Of a DNA stretch of 64,000 nt, positions 11,384 to 21,213 are shown one piece after another; positions within the stretch are counted from its first letter, which is position 1; every line of letters starts with the position of its first letter. The DNA lies in assembly GCA_014529385.2 (NCBI GenBank), contig CM043966.1, positions 101,909,587 through 101,973,586 of the forward strand, given 5' to 3'. This DNA comes from Adiantum capillus-veneris. Taxonomy: Eukaryota; Streptophyta; Polypodiopsida; Polypodiales; Pteridaceae. The notes beneath the pieces were generated by a model. That model ran no database searches, was not told the origin of the DNA, and worked only from the letters and a program-made list of their open reading frames with translations. A program made the position numbers and the translations under genes.

Positions 11384-14300
11384 ATGGCTATGAACATTCT
11401 TGTCAACGGCTTTCCTTCTGGCCAGCGTTCTGTTCCTCCTTTCCAAGGTCAAGGATTTCCAGGCTGGAAAGCAAAGATGTTAATTCTTGAAGGCGATGAA
11501 CTCTCCGATGTTGTTCTTGGAAATCGTGTTTGTTCGCCTCAGCCTGTTGATACGGATAATGATAACGTGCTTATCACTGAAGGACCTATATTTGAAGATT
11601 GGAATGTTGCCTATACGGATTGGCAACGACGTGATAAAGCAGCTCGTTGGTATATTCTTTCTGCTCTTACTGATTCCCTTTTGCTTGATATGTATGAACT
11701 ACCTACTTCCCATGACGTATGGAAGTACTTTATTGCAAACTTTCAGAAGAAATCTGTTACAGAAATACTTTATTTGAGAGGGTTGCTTAACAAGTTACAA
11801 TATGAAGTTGGTACTGCCATGACGGGACATATTGAGTCTTTCAAATCTATTATTAATCAACTTGCTGCTGCCGGTGATCCTGTTCCACAAAAGCAACTGA
11901 TTACACTTCTCCTTGATACGGTGAAGGACTCTTCTTATGATAACATTGTTACTATTCTCTCTAATAAAGATGGTCTTGATTTCGACCAAGCTTGCATGTC
12001 TTTAATTGAATACTCTCAACGTCAAGAACGTCGGAATGCTGGTCACGATACAGCTATGATTTCACAAGAGGAGACTGAGTCACAACAGATGGAACGTGCT
12101 TTTTATGATCGAAGGCGTCCATTTCAATGAGGAAACCGCAGAGGTGGCCGTCGCAGTAATATTTTCTCTCATCTCAAATTTCCTAATAAGCAATGTTCTT
12201 ACTGCAACAGGAATGGCCATACTGAAGATGATTGTTGGGCACGTCAATATGATGAAGAACACAATATTACCACAAAACAACCACGTTTATCTAGAGACTC
12301 TTCTTCTTCTTCTTGTGAATATTGTGGACGATCTGATCATCCCACTCATATGTGCTATAAGCGTCGATTCGACACAGATCGGAATATAGCATATGCTACT
12401 AAACATCGAAACAACATTGTACCAGAAACAAGCTGCGTCCTATGTTAAGTTGCTCCAGACAGAATACTTCATGTACGTGATGGATCACTTTTTATTGTCG
12501 ATTTTGGTGCTACAAGAAATATGACATATCAGTCTAAGTGGCTCCATAACTATCATCCACTGCCAGTTCAACGTGTTGTTTATCTTGCTGATGATACTAC
12601 TTGTCAAGTAAAGGGTATTGGAGACTTATATCTTGGTACCTTATCTTCTTCCACTAGAATTTTGCAAGGAGTATTACATGTACCAGATCTTCAACGTAAT
12701 CTTCTTTCAGTTGCTAGACTTGTTGATCTTGGTCTGTTTGTTGGATTTGATTATACCAAATGCCGAATTGAGAAAGATGGACAGACTATAGCCATTACTC
12801 CTCGAAACGGTAATTTGTTTGAACTCTCTCTCAATGATGCTGTAGCAAATATTGTCACTGCTGCAGGTGATCATGATTGCAAAGTATGGCATCACCATTT
12901 TGTTCATGCTGATTTCTCAAAACTCCTTGATCTTCAACGTCGTGATCTTGTTCATGGCATGGATCTTAAAGCCCATCCCCATATGGGAATTTGTGAATTT
13001 TGTGCTCTTGGGAAACACAATCGTAAACCCTTTCCTCTTTCAAATACAACTCATTCTCATGACATATTGGATCTTGTTCATACTGATATATGTGGACCTC
13101 TACCTTCTTCGAGATCACAATATCGCTACTTCATTACTTTCATTGATGATTTCTCAAGGTATACGACTGTTTTTCTACTTAGAAAAAAATCTGAAGCCTT
13201 ATCTATTTTCAAACAATTCCACAAGGCTGCGGAACTTCAAACTGGTCGTCGCCTTAAGAAGCTTCGTAGTGACAATGGAGGCGAATATGTTTCTCGAGAG
13301 TTTGTGACTTACTGTGCTGACAGTGGAATTCATCATGAACACACTATTCCTTATTCGCCTCAACAGAATGGTGTTGCTGAACGAAAGAATCGCACTATTC
13401 TCAATGCTGTAAGATGTATGTTGATTCATTCTGGCTTATCTCGTGTTTTCTGGGCTGAAGCTACTTTAACAGCAACATTTATTCAGAATCATCTTCCTAC
13501 TACTGCACCCTCTGGTAAGATACCCATCACAGCATGGACAGGTGACATTCCTTCTGTATCTCATTTTCGAACCTTTGGATGTATTGCTTATATTCATGTT
13601 CCCAAAGAAACACGAACAAAGCTTGATGCTCCTGGTCTTAAAGTTATTTTTATTGGATATTCTGACACTTCCAAAGGCTACAAATTCTATGACCCTTCCT
13701 CCAAGAAATTAATTGTGAATCGTGATGCTACTTTTAACGAACAGCTTATGGGAGGCTCATGGTCAATGGATGATTCTGATGATACTAAATCATTGCTTCA
13801 GGCTTTTCCATTTCTTTCAGAAGATGAAACTCTTCCTATAGAGTAAATTTCCTCCTCACAACCATCCATTCCAAATGTTGCCAATGATGATATTGATATT
13901 TTTGTTGATCTACCTATTGATTTTGAACATGGCTCATGTCATGTTTATGATGACGATATTGCTGATAATGCTTTTTCTACTTCTGAAGATCCCGTTACTT
14001 ATGATGAAGCTATCTCTTCACCACAAAAGGATCAATGGCAAGAGGCTATGGAAGCAGAGTACGATTCTCTTATCTCTAAAGGTACATGGATACTAACTGA
14101 ATTACCTCCTGGTCGTACAGCTATTAAATGTAAGTGGGTGTATAAAACAAAAGTAAAAGCAGATGGATCTTTTGACAAGTTCAAGACGCGTTTAGTTGCA
14201 AAAGGTTACTCCCAAGTAGCTGGTGTTGATTACCAAGAGACTTTTTCACCAGTTGTTCGCATTACAAGTGTTCGAGTTTTATTGGCATTTGCTGTTCAAT

Positions 14301-15568
14301 TTGATTTAGAAGCTCATCAAATGGATGTGCGAACTGCTTTTCTTAATGGTGACTTGGAAGAGGAAATTTATATGGAACAACCAGAAGGGTTTGTTATTCC
14401 AGGTAAAGAAGACCTTGTTGCTCAACTCCATAAGGCACTATATGGTCTCAAACAAGCTTCGCGAACCTGGTATACAAAATTTGATCTTTTTCTCACCTCT
14501 AAAGGATTCATTTCTTGCTCGTCAAACCCCAACTTATACATAAAACGCCAAGGTAGCAGTTTTGTGATTCTTGCTCTTTATGTGGATGATACCATCTTTG
14601 TTTCCAATGATTTGGGATTTCTTCAGCAAGTGAAAAAGTTATTGTCTTCTGCATTCGATATGGTGGATCTTGGAGAGATTCACTCTTGTCTTGGCATTCA
14701 AATCCAACGGAACCGTACAAAAGGTATTTTATTCCTTCGACAGTCAAAGTTTATTGCAGATACTATTCAAAAATTTGGTATGGAATCTGCACATTCAGCC
14801 AACACACCTTGTCTTGCGAGCTCTACGAAGAATACTTCTGACAATGGCGGTCAACTTGTCACAAATCAACCTTATGCTAACTTGATTGGATGTCTTCAGT
14901 TTGTTGGCATGAACACTCGTCCTGATATTCTGTTTGCTGCTAACTATCTTGGACAACATCTTGCATGTCCTTCTCTTAAGCATTGGTCTGCTGCAAAGCG
15001 TGTATTGAAATACTTGAAAGGCACTACCGATTTTGGTTTAGTCTATCGACGACAACTCACGTCGGATTCTATGCAATCTCTTTCTCTTTTGGGTTACACA
15101 GATGCAGACTGGGCAAGCTCACATTTATCTATGCGATCTACTAGTGGAAATTGCTTCTTTATAAATGGTTGTCTTGTTTCTTGGACCAGCAAGAAACAAC
15201 GTTGTGTTGCAGTTTCTACGACTGAGTCAGAATATGTTGCGGCATCACTTGCAGCTCGTGAGTTGATTTGGCTTCGACAAATGCTGGTTGATATTGGCCA
15301 CTCTCCTCTTTCTAGCACACCCTTGCGGTGTGACAACCAAAGTGCTATTAGTCTTGCAAAAGACTATGTTCAACATAATAAGTCAAAGCACATTGCTGTC
15401 CATTATCATTATGTCAGGTATGAAGTACGCAAGGGAACCATTATGGTTGAACACTGTCCAAGTGACCAGATGATTGCAGACATTTTGACCAAAGGCCTCA
15501 ATGAGTCACGTTTCATCCTCTTGCGCTCGGAGCTTGGAGTTGCTTCGGCCTCACTCTTTCTAGATTAG
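11384..15568 (+). pseudogene. Copia gag-pol polyprotein with three stop codons
   Basis: One frame of 1394 codons runs from the ATG at 11384 to the TAG at 15566-15568, with no frameshift but stops at codon 249 (TGA, 12128), 355 (TAA, 12446) and 821 (TAA, 13844). In order it has gag, two CCHC zinc knuckles (CSYCNRNGHTEDDC and CEYCGRSDHPTHMC), protease, integrase, reverse transcriptase and RNase H. The integrase has an HHCC finger ending CEFC and catalytic residues in HTD, RSDNGGEY and GVAERKNR. The reverse transcriptase has YVDD at 14579-14590. RNase H includes YTDADWA, STTESEYVA and CDNQSA. The protease active site reads DFGA (codon 373 is Asp, next codon TTT) where Copia proteases have DSGA or DTGA, so the protease is probably inactive as well. 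The ATG at 11384 is preceded by a long leader from the primer-binding site. Confidence 0.96.
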
Positions 15569-15805
15569 CTTCTTTTCTATTGTAATAGCTTTGTACATAT
15601 GACATTGTAAGATTTTAGGTACCATGCACTATGCACACTCCACATTTGCACCTTGTGATATCTAAGTCACTTGAACATTTGTACATAGATGCACAATTCA
15701 CATTCACATCATCACCGCTGGTTCATATTTCACATTGTATAGGGGCTTGGGTTTTTCCCTTGAACTCCCCAAGGGTTTTTTCATCCAAAGCTAGAGACCT
15801 TTGTT

Positions 15806-15815
15806 TGAGTGGGGG
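15806..15815 (+). other. Polypurine tract of the Copia element
   Basis: Gagtggggg lies immediately before the 3' LTR, the position used to prime plus-strand synthesis. Confidence 0.85.
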
Positions 15816-15958
15816 TGTTGGAGCTATATATGGCTCACTCTACTGAACTTGGTCTCACCTATATATTTGTATCTTGTCCTCAATATGAATCAGTCTTTGG
15901 GAGCGTATATGGTGTGTCTCTTGTCTCGTCTCTCTCTCTTTCTCTCTACATCTCAACA
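15816..15958 (+). repeat. 3' LTR of the Copia element (143 bp)
   Basis: It has the same length as the 5' LTR and differs by eye at three bases (ggtctc for ggtttc, cttgtc for cttttc, ctcttt for ctcgtt). It is followed by the target duplication ccaac. Confidence 0.97.
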
Positions 15959-16745
15959 CCAACGAGAGTGGGGCCTTCGAAGGAGGGTTTTACAATGTCT
16001 CTTGTGTCGTATCTCTTTTCCCTCTCTATCTCTCAGTCTCTACACTTGCACGCATAGTGTCCATTCACTTTGTTTGTGATCATAGCACTTTCGATTAAGA
16101 ACGGAAGGCTCTCCCTTCTATAAGAACTAAAAGGAACCTTGAGCAGAGTTCGGAGCAGTCATCTTGAGCAAAGCGCAAACAATCATATGCTATGGACTTG
16201 CTGACAACCTCGACGAAGATAAGGACGACAAACGAGACGGGCCGGAATCTGAAAAACGCTATGGCTGAAATCTGCGAATCTTTATCCACTGAATTTTGAC
16301 TCTATGTCGATGACGACAATGCAACGACGATGCGCTGAAAACGCAGATGCTGAAATCTAGGTTTTTTGGGTTGAAACTGCACACGCTCGTGGATCTGACC
16401 ATGCGGTGAGGAACTGCTGCAGGAAGGTGAGGTCTATGAGGTTTGATGATTCTACGACGGAGTGTGATTGCTGAAAACTGAAAACGTTGGTCTAGATCTG
16501 GGTTTCGTCGCAGTAGATCTACAAAATGATGGATGGTGATGCTGATGCAAAAACTCTAGGGCTGATCTGCTATCTTGCTGTGGAATCTGCTAATGCTAGG
16601 GCTGATCTGTCTTCTGCTGCTGTCGGGACTGATCTGCAGTGCAAAAACGCCAGGGCTGATCTGTCATGCAAAATGCTAGGCTTTTCAAATGGGCTTCACT
16701 GTCGGTGGCAGCGTCCTCGTATCTTGAGCAGTGGTGTGTTTTGAT
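15959..16745 (+). repeat. Repeat X, copy B, right of the Copia insertion, and X-like DNA
   Basis: From 15959 to about 16170 this is the reverse complement of copy A at 1560-1746 plus 2912-2950 (gagagtggggccttcgaagg, acaatgtctct, the purine/pyrimidine tract, cttgcacgcatagtgtcc). From about 16200 to 16745 it changes to X-type phrases in the opposite sense (gctgaaatctgcgaatctt, gctgaaaacgcagatgctg, four copies of agggctgatctg). A second X copy therefore abuts the first. Confidence 0.6.
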
Positions 16746-16953
16746 TACCTTGTACATAGCTACAAAAAGAAAAACGAGTCTGAAGGGAATCTAACCCTGA
16801 CACTAGCCATACGAGGCTATCACCACGAGACTCCCCACCACCCACCCTTATTAGTAAGATTTCAAAAGAATAAAAATCATTACTTAATAAAATGAATTAC
16901 TGCGAGATTAAATCTTACCCAATATAGGTTGATTTGTGAGTTGATACGCACGG
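16746..16953. other. Flank of the CACTA gene
   Basis: This is A/T-rich DNA downstream of the CACTA gene stop at 16954. A CACTAGCCATACGAGG sequence at 16801 could be a CACTA terminus, but no mate was found at the other side. Confidence 0.3.
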
Positions 16954-18550
16954 CTAATAGTCCTCATCGTCATCTCTGAGATTAACCATCAATAAAATCT
17001 CATCTTTATTATCTTTGTTTACTTCTTCAAACTCCTCTGCCGTTAAATCTGTGTTGACGTTCATTTCCTCCGTGTGCTCGACATCCACTATTTCTTCCTC
17101 TTCGGTGTCTGTAGTGTCAGAGTATGGATGGTTGTCGTTCTCATCATCATCTACAATGTCATCATGATTGGCAAGGGAAATTCTACACGTCTCTAACATG
17201 GATGTGTCTAGATTAGAGGATGTTACGAATTCATCCTGATTTGCTTCCTCAGGGTCAACGCTATCAAACAAATGACGACCTCTAGGTTGGACATGCACAA
17301 CTTGCCACCATGGATGAGAATCTGGGTTCTTGTAAAAGAATGCTTGCTCAACATGATTTGGCAGAATGTAAAGCTCTTTTGTTGCACGCATTAACTTTGA
17401 GAAGTCGACGAACCAAAATTTGGACGGTTCTCTTCTCATTGTGGCACTATTGCCTTTATACTTGGCACGAAACCAATCCACCTTCAGAATCACCTGTCAA
17501 AATGCACGAATCAAAACTTTAGAATTATGTATAACTTCAAGAAATCTACATGTCATTGTTGTATGAAGAGGGATTTCATTCACCTGTTTGAAGATCCGAT
17601 ACGATATTTCATAAATGCCGACTATGGTTCCCACATAACCTAGTTCACTAAACAAGATTTGTGTCTCTTGAACTTGCACGTGATAATTGCTTGAAAGAGG
17701 CAACAACGGAAGAATCTTGAGTTAGACGTAAGTCATCAATAGCTTTTATTCGAAGATGTTGACCATAAGCCCACATGTTTGTATACATTTGAGCCTAGAT
17801 CAATATATAAATGATATAAGAAGAAAAGGAATATTGCTTGTTTAGTTTAAAGTTTTCAAAACCCAAAAGTTACCTTTCTTTGACATCCGATCATAAACTC
17901 TCTCTGTTCCCTTGAGATTGTCTCATGATCTCTATCCGCCCGTTGCATACGGGTGTATAACCGATCCATGAAAGTAGGTACGTCTTCGATGTTATTTACA
18001 TTGGTTTGACGTCTGGATCTCTTGTTTTTACGTCTGCCAACTCGTTGGTTCGCAAATTTCTCCTCATACTCCTCAACAAATTGTGGCATGCATTCGCTAT
18101 TATGGACAATGAAAGTAGAAATATCCAAAGTATCTTGGATCTTAAGTCCAAAAGGGACTCCCTTACCAGACAATACCTCGTCTGACATGGTAGAAGAAGA
18201 CTCATTTGTCCATATGTGTGGAGCTTCAAAATTGGTTTGCTCAAGATATTCACAAACGTAATACATGCATTCTTCAAGCATCCATCCTTCCACCATAGAA
18301 CCCTCTGGTCTTGATTTTTGACGTACATAACCTTTCAGTACTCCCATAAATCTCTCGGCCCAAAACATCCATTGAGTAGAAAGAACACCAGCAAGCTCTA
18401 TCTTGTCCACTAGATGGATTAGCAGATGAACTTGGATATCAAAAAAGGAGGTTGGAAGTTCCTTCTCCATTAAACAAAGAAGCTCTATACATTCACGCTT
18501 CTTTTGTGGAATTAACCCTTTGTCAATTTCTTTAGATGTAATCCATCTAT
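16954..18550 (-). CDS. CACTA transposase, C-terminal part (DUF4218 and DUF4216 regions)
   Basis: These are the downstream exons of the gene at 18640-20817. The exon at about 18550-17874 carries the DUF4218 pattern: KELPTSFFDIQVHLLIHLVD, then LSTQWMFWAERFMGVLKGYV, then RPEGSMVEGWMLEECMYYVC. After two introns, the exons at about 17700-17590 (GYVGTIVGIYEISYRIFKQ) and 17493-16954 carry a DUF4216-like region: VDWFRAKYKGN, FWFVDFSKLM, then ILPNHVEQAFFYKNPDSHPW, WQVVHVQPRGRHLFD. A very acidic tail ends at 16954. DUF4218 and DUF4216 accompany TNP2 in plant CACTA elements. Their biochemical role is not established. No stop interrupts these exons, so this half of the gene looks recently intact. Exon borders are by eye. 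Confidence 0.85.
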
Positions 18551-18639
18551 CTATAAAAGAAAGAAGACATTAAAGTTATATTTGAATTACGAACTTATCA
18601 ACTAAAATTTTACACTAAAATTTAATGAGCGATAAATAC

Positions 18640-20817
18640 CTTGCAAGCGATCCAAAGCGATATATTACATCTCGGACTCCTTGGGTAGTACATCCATCAA
18701 TAACAAGGGGTAGAACATGTTGTATACATGATTAATCCAATCAACAAAACATGCAAGAAAATAAATACTTACGAAGATTGATAAAACATTACATTCACAA
18801 AATTGTGCCAATCATGTGTTTTTAAACCAGACAAGCTCTTGTCATCTAAAGTGAACATGTTTCGACAAGATGCTCCATATTCTGTAAGCGTACGAATCAA
18901 TTGAATCCTCTTGTTGATAGTCTGCACCTCTTCTGTGCTGAGTACCCATGGGGCAGGCTCATAGGCTGTGTCACGTCCAGTTTCACCACAAAGTGGCCAT
19001 AGATTAGGCTTTGAGTTTCGATCCTTTAAGTCATTTCTTGCTGCCACTGTGTCTTTCAAGCCAACAAGGTGTTGCCATAACGAATGACCAACGCTCTTAA
19101 ATATATGCATAGGATCAAGAAGATGACATATCTTCAAATCCTTCCAATATTCCAAAGTGTACCATATCGAAGGGTTTTGAGCCAGAGAACGTTTTCCTCT
19201 GGCTCGCACCTTCACAGTGTCATCATCATCACCGCTTATGATCTCCGACTCTAGATCGATAGCGGGCCCAACAGTCCACTTTAGATACCAATCCTTTGGT
19301 GTGTTTGGTATTGGACATTTCCCTTCTTTTACTTTCCCGTTGAAATGTATGGATTGCCTTCTATTTCGTAGATGATGCTCTTCAGGTAAAAATCGTCTGT
19401 GTCGAAGATATATATTTTTGTTGAGGTTTTTTCTATAAGTTGATCTCAACCAATCACCACACACAGGACAAGATTTATAACCCTTGGTACATATTCCTGC
19501 ATGAAAAACATAACAAAGATTATTAGCGCAATAGATATACAAAAAACATATGAGAAAATGTATATATCTAAACCATTTACCTGAGCAAAAACCATATCCT
19601 GGAAAGTTGTGGATAGTCCATGCTAAAATCCCACAAACAATGAACTGTCTTTCACCAATGCTTCTTGACATATCCACGACATCAATCCCTCTCCACAAAT
19701 CTTGAAGATCGTCAATGAGAGGAGCCAAATATACACTCAGGTCTTTAACTTGTCGCTTTCCTGGGATTAAGAGTGAGAGCATTAAATGCTCTTTCTTAAT
19801 ACGAAGATATGGGGGTAGATTATAGTTAATAACTAACACCGGCCATGTAGACCATTTGCTTGATTTTACAGAAAATGGATTCACACCATGTAATGCTACA
19901 CCCATCTTTAAATTGCGTGATTCTTTTGCAAAATTTGGCCATAGCCAATCAATATGCTCAAATGCAGGACTATCCTGCGGAATTCGCATTACTCCATCTT
20001 TGATCTTGTGCTCCACTCCCCATGCCAAGGGAAAATGTCTCAATACCTTTCTAGGGACCTTACCTTTCTCATCTTTATAATGAGGCGCTTGACATTTTGG
20101 GCACCTCACATTGTCCTGGTACTGATTTCTATATAAATACAATCGTTGGGACATGCATGTATAGAAGAATAGTCAAGTCCAAGACTACTTATCATCTTCT
20201 TCACCTCATCGTGTGATGCAGGAAGGGAATTGCTTGTCGGCAAGAACTTTTGAGAGACTAGCCTGCAAGTTGATTAAAAATATGATCAATAATAAGCACC
20301 AATGTTTAGAGTGTAGCAAACAAATATGTTAGATGTATACATACTTCAGTAGTGCTGAAACGGATACATTACTCCATCCAAAACGGTTTTGAAGATTAAG
20401 AATAAGTAAGCTTGCACTTAGTCGTGTCAGTTGGCTTCCTTTGTAGATATGCTTTAGAGATTCTTCTGAAAGATACTTCTCGTTGTTAGGAATATCGCTC
20501 GCACTATCATGTTGATGCCAATCCTCAATAAAATCAGCCATGCCATCGTCAATATCAAAGATATGATCACGTCCATTAAAGTACTTAGAATATTGTTCCT
20601 TTAGTCTTGCATACGTATTAGGATCACTCCTGCGTAGGATCCTCATGCACTCTATTGACATTTGAGATACGTCATGTGAATGTTGATTTGTGACGTTATC
20701 GATGTCATAATCTGGAATCTGCATATTTGAAGGTAAAGAAGATTGTATCAATAGCATGCTTTTATATAAGAGGAGAGAGAGATGTGCATGGAATTCAATA
20801 ACATTTGGAAACAACAA
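18640..20817 (-). CDS. CACTA (En/Spm) TNP2-type transposase, N-terminal and catalytic part
   Basis: The exons, read right to left, are about 20817 (or 20723)-20345, 20262-19581, 19496-18773 and about 18730-18640. The 84-nt intron at 19497-19580 is in phase, with clear GT..AG borders on the minus strand. Blocks typical of TNP2 (Transposase_21) are present: CPKCQAPHYKDEKGKVPRK, LRHFPLAWGVE, GVALHGVNPFSVKSSKWSTW, PVLVINYNLPPYLRIKKEHL, MLSLLIPGKRQVKDLSVYL, and after the intron GYKSCPVCGDWL and LLDPMHIFKSVGHSLWQHLV. The first exon ends with the SQLTRLSASLLILNLQNRFG block seen upstream of TNP2. A one-base frameshift near 20130, between the CPNDC motif and LYRNQYQDNVRCPKC, breaks the gene. TNP2 binds and cuts transposon ends. 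The CACTA termini were not identified. Confidence 0.88.
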
Positions 20818-21213
20818 AAAATAATATCAAAATAAATTAGCGACAGTACGAAACGTAATGAAAATTAAAGTGTAGAATTAGGGTACAAGAGTTCAAATTA
20901 ACATTAGGAATTGTATACAATGAGCTCTTAACCCTCATCTGTTAAGGGTGCTCGTGGAGGTCTACGCCATCTATAATTGACTAGCAATTCATCACTAGCA
21001 CGTAATGATTTAATAGCATGCATTAGGGCCAAAAACGACTCAAAAAGGGTTGTGTAAGGAATTGGTTAAATTACTAATTAGCAGAGCCGTTTGTGGTGAA
21101 AACGGCTCCAAATTTGTCCGTTTTGGTCATTTAAAGCATATCTACGCAATCTAAAGCGTATCTAGGTACATATCTCTAAAAATTCAAAAAGATATCGTTT
21201 TCTTCACATTCCT
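20818..21213. other. Region between two divergent transposase genes
   Basis: This A/T-rich DNA lies between the minus-strand CACTA gene and the plus-strand transposase-like gene. It contains cagagccgtttgtggtgaaaacggctc (short inverted halves around 21080-21106) and two near-identical aaagc(a/g)tatct phrases at about 21133-21160. It should hold both promoters and at least one transposon end, but I could not assign either. Confidence 0.4.

Larger units (their letters stand above)
10489..15958 (+). mobile_element. Complete Ty1/Copia LTR retrotransposon
   Basis: This 5470-bp element has two 143-bp LTRs (10489-10631, 15816-15958) that begin TGTTGGAGC and end CTCAACA. The 5-bp target duplication ccaac is at 10484-10488 and 15959-15963. 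A primer-binding site (10632-10645), a polypurine tract (15808-15815) and one gag-pol frame lie between. The LTRs differ at three positions by eye (about 98% identical), so the insertion is fairly young. It is disabled by three in-frame stop codons. Confidence 0.97.

Noticed and set aside
16801-16816. CACTAGCCATACGAGG as the left terminus of the CACTA element
   Set aside because: No inverted mate or 3-bp target duplication was found to the right of 20.8 kb, so it was kept only as a remark.
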